Source of the DNA: Rhodopseudomonas sp. AAP120
GTDB lineage: Bacteria > Pseudomonadota > Alphaproteobacteria > Rhizobiales > Xanthobacteraceae
Reading direction: 5' to 3'
Assembly: GCF_001295845.1 (NCBI RefSeq)
Contig: NZ_LJIC01000015.1
Span: forward strand, 173,834-237,833
DNA: 64,000 nt
How positions within the stretch are numbered: position 1 is the first letter of the stretch; every line of letters starts with the position of its first letter. Below, piece after piece: positions 8,625 to 15,603 of this stretch. The notes beneath the pieces are model-generated. The model was not told the DNA's origin. It did no database searches and saw only the letters and a program-made list of their open reading frames with translations. Made by a program: the position numbers and the translations under genes.

Positions 8625-8676
8625 GCAGTTCCCGAGTCCTTGAAAAACGTGGTCTCGTTGTCATACATTTCCGGTC

Positions 8677-8695
8677 AATGATGGCAACGTCGTAC
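8677..8695 (+). repeat. 19-base island motif, copy B, in divergent promoter region
   Basis: An exact copy of the motif at 8071, in the 82-base gap between the divergent ribbon-helix-helix and AAA+ genes. It ends 11 bases before the AAA+ start codon, a position suited to an operator or a translation-control site. Confidence 0.7.
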
Positions 8696-8706
8696 GGACA
8701 AATAGC

Positions 8707-10728
8707 ATGTCGGACAGCGATTCGAGAAGCAAGACGGAAGAATACTGGCTGACAACCGTTGAGGAGGACCGCGCAGAGTCCGCGCCGGCGCCGGCTGATC
8801 CGGCTGATCTCGACATCCTCGAGCTCCCCACCGCGGCCATCGACGCCATGCTGTGCCCGACGGAGCGCGAGGCGGTCGACTGCGCCATCGTGCGCGCCGA
8901 GGTCGCGCTGCGCGGCCGGACGGATCGCCTGCAGGTCGACTTAGCCAAGATGCGGACGCCAAAGGCCGATGCCATCGATCGCCTGCGGTGGTCGTCCGAG
9001 TGCCGCGCGATAGCCTCTGAACTCGAAGCGATCGGCGGCGCCGCAGCTAACGAAGCCGCCCTCCTCTGGTGGATGCTGTCGTCATCGCCGCGAGACCCCG
9101 GGACGTGCGCGGTCGCTGTCGACCTGGCGAAGATCGCCCCGCGGATCCGGTGGCCGGAGAAGGCCGACGAGATCAAGGCGCGACTCAGTGTCTGGAGGCG
9201 CGCCTACGCCGGCAAGTACGTGGACGACAACCGCGACCTTTTCGCCATCGCCGAGGAAGAGATTATGAGATCGAAGAATCCGACGATGCGGAAGAACTAC
9301 GGGTCAGTTCCGCTCTCGGTGCTACTCTGCGACGACGAGAAGTCTGCCGTCGCGCTGGTCGTCAAATACACGCGGAAGATCTCGGGACCACCGTACGTCG
9401 ATGTTCCTGACTTCCTGGTGAGCACGCCGCCGAAGGACGGGGATCGGCGCATCTGGTGGCGCACTGAGTGCCGCCGGATGTCGTCCCGGCTATCCGAGCG
9501 CGCCGACGATGGCCTCGCCGGAGCGACCGCGCTCGCGTGGCGGATGCTCGCCGCCGACCCGGCCGATACGCGGACATTTTTGCCGGTCCTGCCGGCTCTG
9601 AGGCATCTCGCGGACCGGTGCACATGGTCGGATGACCAGAAGTCCAAGCTGACGGCGCGCCTAGCTATATGGACCCTGGCAGCCTCCGGCGAGTACGGCC
9701 GCGATCCGCGCGACATGTTCGTGATCGCCGCGCAGCAGTCCGAGTCCCTGCACGCCGACGAGGGTCATGACGATCCGGCGGTCGAAGAGCTCTGCAATCG
9801 CGCCCATGCAGCGCTGAGTCGCCGGAAAGTGCGCCTCCCGTCGTCGCCGGCCAGGCCGAGGCCGGCGCCGGATGGCCCTGCTGTCGTCGTGATGACCGAG
9901 GCGCCGGTCGAGAAGAAGCACATGCCGGACGTCTGGAAGCGCCTGGAAGGCGCCGACGTGCCGCTGGTAGTCTGCCGCGACGCTGCCGTCGTCCGGCAGG
10001 CACTGGAGGCCGAGTACCCGCACGCGCGCGCTGCCGTGGCGATGCTGACGCAGGATCTGCGGGACGGCGAGCCGGTCCGGATGCGGCCGACCCTCCTCGT
10101 TGGTCCCCCAGGCTCCGGCAAGTCGCGCCTGGTGCGCCGGATCGGGGAACTACTCGGCGTCTATGTTTACAGGCTCGACGCAACCGCCAGCGCCGACGGA
10201 TTTTTCGCCGGCACCAACCGCGCATGGCACTCGTCGGCCCCCTCCGTGCCCGCGCGCGCGATCGCGGCGGCGATGCGCGCAAACCCAATCGTGATGATTG
10301 ACGAGATCGAGAAGGCCGCCGAGAGCACTATGAACGGAAACCTATGGTCGGCGATGGCGCCTCTTCTGGAGCGCGAGACCTCGCGTAGCTACAGAGACTG
10401 CGGCCTCGACGCCCAGCTCGATCTCTCGCACGTCAACCATGTCGCCACCGCGAACACGACAGAGCGGTTGCCGTCGTTCCTGCGCGACCGCTTCAGGCTG
10501 ATCCGCGTCCCGTCCCCCACGCTGGCGCACCTGCCGGCGTTGGCGGCGCTGGTCCTGCAGGACATCGCGCGGGACGACGACGCGCGCGCCGGGGCACCAC
10601 CACTGGCGCCCGACGAGCTCGACGTGATCGGCCGGGCGTGGGCCCGGGAGAAATTCTCGATGCGCAAGCTGGCGCGCCTGGTCGAGGCGACCCTCGAGGC
10701 GCGCGACGCCTGCGCGCCGCGGCACTGA
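8707..10728 (+). CDS. AAA+ ATPase with duplicated N-terminal module
   Basis: 673 residues. The C-terminal third is an AAA+ domain with Walker A GPPGSGKS (466-473), Walker B VMIDEIEK (Asp532-Glu533) and a sensor-type ATANTT, closest in style to Lon/MoxR-like single-ring ATPases; no protease Ser-Lys site follows. The N-terminal half contains two related modules of about 95 residues, each moving from a Trp/Glu-Cys-Arg start through ALxWxML to RDxFxIA, so an internal duplication is clear. A G-P-rich linker lies near 395-410. It is probably a cytoplasmic remodeller acting on an unknown partner. The ribosome site is weak, and motif copy B sits just upstream. Confidence 0.8.
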   Translation: MSDSDSRSKTEEYWLTTVEEDRAESAPAPADPADLDILELPTAAIDAMLCPTEREAVDCAIVRAEVALRGRTDRLQVDLAKMRTPKADAIDRLRWSSECRAIASELEAIGGAAANEAALLWWMLSSSPRDPGTCAVAVDLAKIAPRIRWPEKADEIKARLSVWRRAYAGKYVDDNRDLFAIAEEEIMRSKNPTMRKNYGSVPLSVLLCDDEKSAVALVVKYTRKISGPPYVDVPDFLVSTPPKDGDRRIWWRTECRRMSSRLSERADDGLAGATALAWRMLAADPADTRTFLPVLPALRHLADRCTWSDDQKSKLTARLAIWTLAASGEYGRDPRDMFVIAAQQSESLHADEGHDDPAVEELCNRAHAALSRRKVRLPSSPARPRPAPDGPAVVVMTEAPVEKKHMPDVWKRLEGADVPLVVCRDAAVVRQALEAEYPHARAAVAMLTQDLRDGEPVRMRPTLLVGPPGSGKSRLVRRIGELLGVYVYRLDATASADGFFAGTNRAWHSSAPSVPARAIAAAMRANPIVMIDEIEKAAESTMNGNLWSAMAPLLERETSRSYRDCGLDAQLDLSHVNHVATANTTERLPSFLRDRFRLIRVPSPTLAHLPALAALVLQDIARDDDARAGAPPLAPDELDVIGRAWAREKFSMRKLARLVEATLEARDACAPRH

Positions 10729-10739
10729 CGGAGGCCGGC

Positions 10740-11048
10740 ATGGACGAGGTGATGGCGAAGCTGCTCGACGACGATTTCGACGGCTATCTGCGCAACGTGC
10801 CGCCTTCCGAGGTCGAGATGCAGATCGCTCCGCGGATGAAAGAATGGGCCACCCTGATCACAAACGAAAACGGCCGCCAAGTCCTGAAGCTGATGGGCCG
10901 CGCCCACGGGCACCCCGAGATCGAGGACGGCGAGAACATGCGCACCGGACGGCTCGTGTGGGTGGATCCCCACATGCGGTGGGCGCGCGCGACAGACCGG
11001 CTATGGCGCCTCGACTACGCCGAAGACTCCCAGCCGACGGGGAATTGA
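10740..11048 (+). CDS. DUF6634-like small protein
   Basis: 102 residues from an ATG with GGAGG upstream, eleven bases after the AAA+ gene, so the two form an operon. The part GRAHGHPEIEDG...LVWVDPHMRWARATDRLWRL follows the DUF6634 signature as I remember it (GHP, DG, LDP, GWART, YRL). The function of that family is unknown. Two motif copies (C and D) start seven bases after the stop. Confidence 0.6.
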   Translation: MDEVMAKLLDDDFDGYLRNVPPSEVEMQIAPRMKEWATLITNENGRQVLKLMGRAHGHPEIEDGENMRTGRLVWVDPHMRWARATDRLWRLDYAEDSQPTGN

Positions 11049-11054
11049 CGTAGC

Positions 11055-11099
11055 AATGATGGCATCGTCGTACGATCAGTAATGATGGCAACGTCGTAC
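11055..11099 (+). repeat. 19-base island motif, tandem copies C and D
   Basis: Copy C (11055-11073) reads AATGATGGCATCGTCGTAC, one base different from the others; copy D (11081-11099) is exact. They start 26 bases apart and lie in the 132-base gap before the next gene. Confidence 0.7.
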
Positions 11100-11180
11100 T
11101 AATCGGTCGCAAAAGTATCGCTTGGCACTCTCAGGAAACCGGGTGACGATTCTCGAGATCGTCAACACGGGAGAGAAGCC

Positions 11181-11633
11181 ATGACCATCACTGAACTCAT
11201 CGGCAACCACCTCAGGTCAGCAGCGCAGGCACTCAAAGACCGTAACTTCGACAACTTCTCGTTCTCGATCCGCTCTCTGGCCCTTTTCAGCGAGGCCGAC
11301 AAGCTCGCGACGCAGATCGCTCACTCGGTGGCAGAAGCAAAGCTGTTCTCGGAGTGGCTTCGCCTGAATGGATCCGACTACACCAAGTATCTCGACGAGA
11401 TCTCCGTTCTGTTCGGTAAGCAACGCGCGAACGGCAGACTCGCCGATGTGATCCATTACCTGAACGACGAGAAGCGCCGTGCTGCGAAGCTGAAGGAATT
11501 CGAGAGCATGGGATTCGTCTTGATGGAGCCCTCCGTCTTCGAGTTCAGAACTCAGACCGACGACACGACGGATGCAGGCGCCGCAACCAAGGTTCCTCCT
11601 GACTGGAAGATTGATCGTACGCGTTGCTGCTGA
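11181..11633 (+). CDS. Hypothetical cytoplasmic protein
   Basis: 150 residues, ATG with a GAGAGAAG ribosome site. Largely helical by composition, with charged residues throughout and no membrane span (for example SFSIRSLALFSEADKLATQ). No family recognised. Its final codons overlap the TTG start proposed for the next small gene, and it is the first gene downstream of motif copies C and D. Confidence 0.65.
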   Translation: MTITELIGNHLRSAAQALKDRNFDNFSFSIRSLALFSEADKLATQIAHSVAEAKLFSEWLRLNGSDYTKYLDEISVLFGKQRANGRLADVIHYLNDEKRRAAKLKEFESMGFVLMEPSVFEFRTQTDDTTDAGAATKVPPDWKIDRTRCC

Positions 11634-11935
11634 CGCATGCCCTCCGCCTAATCGCTTTCGTCTTCGCCGTCGGCGCCATCGCCGCCGGCACGACGGCGCA
11701 CTTCGCGGGGGCGATCTACGTCAACGTCCGGCGGCAGATCGACCAGATCGCCGCCGATGAGTGCGACAACATGCGGCGCATGGCCGACGAGATCAGCGAG
11801 TTCGATCCGGAAGCGCGCCGGGATCCGATGCCGGAGATGTGCGCCAAGCTGCCGAAGCAGGGAGGTGAGGATGACAACGATCGACGAGATCCCAGGGATG
11901 CTGCAGAAGAATGGACTCCAGGAGATCGCTGCTGA
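11624..11935 (+). CDS. Small membrane protein, first tandem paralogue
   Basis: Up to 103 residues; a TTG at 11624 is the only start near the N-terminus. A membrane helix (residues about 9-32, including TTAHFAGAIYVNVRRQID) is followed by a charged region ending PMPEMCAK. This section matches the next gene closely in protein and DNA. The last ~22 residues overlap that gene in another frame and look like read-through. No family is recognised, and expression is uncertain. Confidence 0.45.
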   Translation: MLLTHALRLIAFVFAVGAIAAGTTAHFAGAIYVNVRRQIDQIAADECDNMRRMADEISEFDPEARRDPMPEMCAKLPKQGGEDDNDRRDPRDAAEEWTPGDRC

Positions 11936-12173
11936 GTTCGAGTTGATGCAGCAGGTCTCCTTCGTCCTCGCCGTCGGAGCCGTGATTGCCGGCACGACGG
12001 CGCACTTCGCGGGGGCGATCTACGTCCACGTCCGGCGGCAGATCGACGCTATCGCCGTCGATGAGTGCGACAACATGCGAAAGCTCGCCGACGAGATCCG
12101 CGAGATCGATCCGGAAGAGCGCCGTAACCCGGTGCCGGAGATGTGCGCCGACATGGGCAACAGGAGCGAGTGA
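11871..12173 (+). CDS. Small membrane protein, second tandem paralogue
   Basis: 100 residues with ATG at 11871 behind GGAGGTGAGG. A soluble N-terminus of about 25 residues leads into one membrane helix (SFVLAVGAVIAGTTAHFAGA), then a region with VRRQID, DECDNMRKLADEIREIDP and VPEMCADM. The same blocks occur 303 bases upstream in the first paralogue. The stop overlaps the next start (TGATG). Function unknown; one membrane anchor and a cytoplasmic or periplasmic tail are the visible parts. Confidence 0.65.
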   Translation: MTTIDEIPGMLQKNGLQEIAAEFELMQQVSFVLAVGAVIAGTTAHFAGAIYVHVRRQIDAIAVDECDNMRKLADEIREIDPEERRNPVPEMCADMGNRSE

Positions 12174-12523
12174 TGGTACCAACACATGAAGCATTTCTTC
12201 TTCGTCAGAAGATCAACTACCTGCAGGCCCTGTTCGAGGGAGACTTCTCGTCGTCGTCTCCGGAGAGAGCCGCGCAAGAAGGACTGGCACGGCTCATCGC
12301 GAAAGCCGCTGGATGGAAGGCCGTCGGTTCTACCTACCAGCACGAAACGAAAGGAAGCTACCTGATCCGCGAGATGGACGGATGGAGCGACCTTTGCATG
12401 ATCGAATGCCTAGCCGTAGAGGACTGGATTGAGAAGATCACTCCGCCGCCGCCGTTGCGTAACATCCTTCCGATCTTGAGAGATCGAGAGAACTATCTCA
12501 ACGGCAATGGGAGCGCGTCATGA
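12173..12523 (+). CDS. Hypothetical protein
   Basis: 116 residues. The start ATG shares bases with the previous stop, and its own stop shares bases with the next ATG, so the three genes are translationally linked. The chain has KAAGWKAVGSTYQHETKGSY in the middle and a WSDLCMIECLAVEDWIEK block later; no family is recognised. Confidence 0.6.
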   Translation: MVPTHEAFLLRQKINYLQALFEGDFSSSSPERAAQEGLARLIAKAAGWKAVGSTYQHETKGSYLIREMDGWSDLCMIECLAVEDWIEKITPPPPLRNILPILRDRENYLNGNGSAS

Positions 12524-12797
12524 CCACTGCGACCACTGTCTTTCACCTTAACGCCGCCGAGGCCGATCTCATACGCCGAGGCGCCGCGCGCAGATCGCCT
12601 CCGATGAACTCCGCCGGATCCTGCGCGATCAGTCTCCGCGGGCGCTCGCGGCCCTCGACCAGGTCATGACGCGGCCAGCGGTGTGCGATGACCGCATGTT
12701 CGAAGTGCTCGCAAGCGTCCTCGAGACCGCCACCAAGCTCGACTGGATCGACGTCGCCGGAGAGCCGGTACTCGGCGTCCGTGAATCGAGCATGTGA
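12520..12797 (+). pseudogene. Frameshifted small gene
   Basis: The ATG at 12520 (ATGA overlap with the previous stop) reads MTTATTVFHLNAAEADLIRR and then loses coding character, ending at 12666. From about 12587 the +2 frame reads well to a TGA at 12797 (AQIASDELRRILRDQSPRAL..., then LDWIDVAGEPVLGVRES) but has no start of its own. A single indel near 12575-12590 would join them into a protein of about 91 residues. It may be a mutation, a sequencing error or programmed frameshifting. Confidence 0.5.
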
Positions 12798-12817
12798 CCG
12801 CGTCTTATCATGCGCTA

Positions 12818-12994
12818 CTACCGGTCCCCCTCACCCAGCGCCCCATGGTCCGACAGGACGGCCGCCCACCAGGCCTCCTCGTCGGCCTCGGCGTCGCGCT
12901 TGCGCTGCTCCTCGGTCAGGCGCCGGGTCATTGCCTCGACGCGCGCCTGCTTCTCCGTCGGGAACCGCCAGCTCGCAGGTCTTCGCCCAGCCAT
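12818..12994 (-). CDS. Small charged hypothetical protein
   Basis: 58 residues, ATG with GGGAGGG upstream. It is rich in Arg and Glu with a helical middle (TEKQARVEAMTRRLTEEQRK) and a Trp pair (EEAWWAAVL). It converges on the frameshifted gene. No family recognised; a small DNA-binding or accessory protein is possible but not shown. Confidence 0.5.
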   Translation of the reverse strand: MAGRRPASWRFPTEKQARVEAMTRRLTEEQRKRDAEADEEAWWAAVLSDHGALGEGDR

Positions 12995-13040
12995 GTCCAC
13001 ACCCTCCCGTTGACGATGGTACAAAACGAGAACAAAACTG

Positions 13041-13316
13041 ATGCACCGTCAACCCGAGATCGCCGACATGCCGAAGCCAGCCGAGACCACCGATAGCCCC
13101 CAGGTCCCGTCAGAAGCTGATCTGGAGGCCCAGGCGGCCGAGCTCGAGGCAGCGGCCGGCCAGGCCATCGAGGCCTGTGGTGGCGACCCGGTGGCCGCCG
13201 TGCGGGCCCTGATTGTCGCCAATAGCCTGCTCGAGGAAGAGGCCGAACGCGTCTACGCGGCGGCAGGATCCTGGGGATATCTCCGCGGCCGGAAGCTCCC
13301 GCCGAAAACCATCTGA
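13041..13316 (+). CDS. Small conserved-looking rhizobial protein
   Basis: 91 residues from 13041, or 82 from the ATG at 13068; neither start has a strong ribosome site. The core (QAIEACGGDPVAAVRALIVA, then LEEEAERVYAAAGSWGYLRGR) matches the pattern of short proteins common in Bradyrhizobium and Rhodopseudomonas genomes. GTAC-N7-GAAC at 13019-13033, just before the start, is one base from the GAAC-N7-GAAC LexA box. It lies beside the left attachment site and may be the last host-side gene before the prophage. Confidence 0.6.
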   Translation: MHRQPEIADMPKPAETTDSPQVPSEADLEAQAAELEAAAGQAIEACGGDPVAAVRALIVANSLLEEEAERVYAAAGSWGYLRGRKLPPKTI

Positions 13317-13409
13317 ACGCGTGCGGGACCTAGGTGGGACCCAGCGCAAACGCGCCTCAGCGCGGCGTTCGCCTGCGCTTCGATTCGTCAATGTTTTCAG
13401 GGATTTTGA

Positions 13410-13455
13410 TGGTGGGCGCACCAGGGCTCGAACCTGGGACCCGCTGATTAAGAGT
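13410..13455 (-). other. Left attachment site (displaced tRNA-Lys 3' end)
   Basis: Matches 44 of 46 bases of the 3' part of the tRNA-Lys gene at 53585-53630, from the CCA end through the anticodon loop; similarity stops at the AGAGT of the loop. The two differences are the two halves of one T-stem base pair (C-G here, T-A at the right copy), so each copy keeps its pairing. Confidence 0.9.
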
Positions 13456-13561
13456 TAATCACCGGACGGCCGATTTCAAAGACTTGGCACCGTTCGACTT
13501 GGCGGGTTTTGGCGTTTTCCGGCATCTGTCGAATGGAACTTCGCCCCGCAGGTGCCCTTCC

Positions 13562-13912
13562 TCAGTGGGGCGGACCGCCGCCGCTCATCCACTTTGCCAG
13601 CCAAGCGAAGCCAGCACCGGCCGCGCCGCCGCCGACGGTCCAGCCGCCGCGCATCAGCCACAGCGCGCCGATCGAGCGCTGATGCTTTTGCTCGTGCGCG
13701 TCGACCAGCGGCGCGATCCGGTCGAGCGTACTCTCGATAGTGGCGATCTTATCGATCTTCTCGTACATGGCGCGACGCCGCACCGCGGCTTCGTCCTGAG
13801 ACTGAATGATGTGAGCGCACTGCGCCTGCAATACGCCGACCTGGTTCTGCAACGTTCCGAGCGTCTGCAGAATGTCGAGTTGCAGCCGCTCGGCAAGCGT
13901 CTCTCCCGACAT
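13562..13912 (-). CDS. Phage small membrane-anchored protein downstream of holin
   Basis: 116 residues from ATG 13912 with GGAGATAGGG upstream. A predicted coiled coil (TLQNQVGVLQAQCAHIIQSQ and neighbours) is followed by a hydrophobic glycine-rich segment near the C-terminus (about residues 85-108). It is the last gene of the late operon, next to the lysis genes, and resembles DUF1515-type phage proteins. A lysis accessory role is inferred from position only. Confidence 0.65.
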   Translation of the reverse strand: MSGETLAERLQLDILQTLGTLQNQVGVLQAQCAHIIQSQDEAAVRRRAMYEKIDKIATIESTLDRIAPLVDAHEQKHQRSIGALWLMRGGWTVGGGAAGAGFAWLAKWMSGGGPPH

Positions 13913-13916
13913 CGCC

Positions 13917-14363
13917 CTATCTCCCCGGAGGCTTGACGGCATCGAGATTAACCTTGCCCGGCCCGCCGTTCAGCACCACAGGGCCGAGCCCGAGCAGGCC
14001 GGCGATCAGCAGATAGGCCCAATCCCCGGTCGCGCCGGCGCTGGGCCAGGTTCCGCCGAATGTGTAGACCAGCGCCGAGATCCCGACCTGCAGCCACAGC
14101 AGCACGCAGAGCTGCGACAGCACCACGATCGCCCACACGATGCGGACCAACTTGGAGTTGATCAGCACCTGGCCGAACGTCGCGAAGGTCTTCGCCAGCG
14201 CGTCGGATTGCGACTTCATCACCTCCGCGAAGCACTCCATCAACGCCTGCTGAACCTTGGCGTTCAGTTCGGCGGCGCTGATCTGCTTGTTGTTGTAGGC
14301 GGTGAAGGCGTCGGCCAGCTTGCCGATCAGCAGCGGCGCGAGCGCGGTGACGAGCGACAGCAT
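13917..14363 (-). CDS. 3TM-type holin
   Basis: 148 residues. An N-terminal amphipathic part (LVTALAPLLIGKLADAF) and a soluble middle precede two clear membrane helices (about 75-98 and 112-132), the layout of the three-span holins of gene transfer agents and related prophages. It would form the membrane lesion that lets the muramidase reach the cell wall. It ends five bases before the downstream gene start and follows another membrane protein and the endolysin. Confidence 0.65.
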   Translation of the reverse strand: MLSLVTALAPLLIGKLADAFTAYNNKQISAAELNAKVQQALMECFAEVMKSQSDALAKTFATFGQVLINSKLVRIVWAIVVLSQLCVLLWLQVGISALVYTFGGTWPSAGATGDWAYLLIAGLLGLGPVVLNGGPGKVNLDAVKPPGR

Positions 14364-14364
14364 T

Positions 14365-14721
14365 TCAGCCTCGCACGATCGAGCGCATCCGCGCCGCGAA
14401 GGTGATGACGCCGATCGCGATCATCACCCAGCCCAGCACGCTCGGATTGGCGCCGAGCGCGTCGGCGATCTGCTGTTTCACCTGCGGATCGCCGAGCAGT
14501 GTCGCCAGAGCGTCGATCTGCGAAGTGAGGAAGCCGAGCGCCGCCAGCGCATAGGACAAAGCCACGGTCGCCGAGTTGTAGCCGAAAGCCGCGACCTTCT
14601 GCCAGAAGGTGTCGGCATTGGCGTAGAAGTTGGCGAAGCGCGGCGAGGCGCGCAGGATCGGACGGATCACCAGATAGGTGCCGACCAGAAGACCGAACAG
14701 TGCGAAGATCCACCACAGCAT
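14365..14721 (-). CDS. Phage membrane protein of lysis module
   Basis: 118 residues with hydrophobic segments at about 2-20, 48-66 and 94-112. It sits between the muramidase and the holin and stops one base before the holin start, so it is probably a second holin, antiholin or lysis regulator. No specific family recognised. Confidence 0.6.
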   Translation of the reverse strand: MLWWIFALFGLLVGTYLVIRPILRASPRFANFYANADTFWQKVAAFGYNSATVALSYALAALGFLTSQIDALATLLGDPQVKQQIADALGANPSVLGWVMIAIGVITFAARMRSIVRG

Positions 14722-14733
14722 GAAAGCCTCCTG

Positions 14734-15549
14734 TCAGGCCGCCGCGTAGGCGTCGGCGCGTTGCTTGTCCACAACCGACCGGCGCCACAGCACGATGGCA
14801 ACGCCGATCAGGAAAACCGCCACGACAGCGGCGGCGACCTTGCCGGACGAGCCGAGCAGCACAGGGTCGATACCCAGCACGGAAGGATCGTTCGAGGCGC
14901 CGCCAGCCGTGCCCCCAGCCGTGCCGCTCGCTGTTGCACCGGCCGCCGCCTTCTTCGATGCCGACTTCGCCTTGGCGCTTTCGCCTTGCAAAAAAGCGCC
15001 GACTGCGACCGGCGCCAGGCCGGCACCGAACTGCAGCCACATCTTGACCGCCGCCGCCTCGCCGTTGACGACGCGACGCCCCCAGCCCTTGCCGAAGGTC
15101 GACCACGTCTTGAGCGATTTCAGGAAGCTCATCCGCACGCGCCAGAATTTCTGGATCAGTGCCACTTTGTCGGGCGCTGCATTCGCGGCCGTCACCACCT
15201 CGCCGATCGACTGCACCGGCTGCCCAAGCGCCTTGGCGGACCACGGCACTACGCGGCCGACCCCGGAATTGATCCCGGCGTCCAGACAGGTGTAGTCGTA
15301 ACCGGCCGGCAGCTTGTCGTAGCGGATCGGAGCGGCGTAGCGCTTGCGATAGATCTCAGCAGCCACATCCTTCGGCATGGCCCGAACATCTTCGGCGGTC
15401 GCGGACGCCTTCCAGTACAGCCGCGCGTCGCGGATAGTGATCCCCCAATTGGTCGGGCCGCCGGGGTCCTTCGGGTGGTTGGTGTAGCCGCCCTCGTCCG
15501 CGAACACCCGCGCCATCGCGCTGTCGTAGGTTGCCTGCATCGCCGTCAT
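14734..15549 (-). CDS. Phage endolysin, N-acetylmuramidase (GH108) with C-terminal anchor
   Basis: 271 residues from ATG 15549. The N-terminus holds the GH108 signature with catalytic Glu19 in DEGGYTNHPKDPGGPTNWGIT-like context (residues 18-38), then the peptidoglycan-binding part to about 170. An Ala/Lys/Gly-rich linker leads to a membrane helix near the end (AAAVVAVFLIGVAIVLW). It cleaves the peptidoglycan glycan strand. A C-terminal membrane anchor is unusual for this family, where any membrane segment is more often N-terminal; it could hold the enzyme inactive until the holin fires. Confidence 0.8.
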   Translation of the reverse strand: MTAMQATYDSAMARVFADEGGYTNHPKDPGGPTNWGITIRDARLYWKASATAEDVRAMPKDVAAEIYRKRYAAPIRYDKLPAGYDYTCLDAGINSGVGRVVPWSAKALGQPVQSIGEVVTAANAAPDKVALIQKFWRVRMSFLKSLKTWSTFGKGWGRRVVNGEAAAVKMWLQFGAGLAPVAVGAFLQGESAKAKSASKKAAAGATASGTAGGTAGGASNDPSVLGIDPVLLGSSGKVAAAVVAVFLIGVAIVLWRRSVVDKQRADAYAAA

Positions 15550-15603
15550 CCTCGCTCGCCTGTCGCGCGAGGATGCGGCCGAATGCACGACGTCAACCGG
15601 CGA

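Noticed and set aside
13410..13455. A second tRNA-Lys gene
   Set aside because: Only the 3' 46 bases are present; the 5' half with the D-arm is missing, so it is an attachment-site copy.
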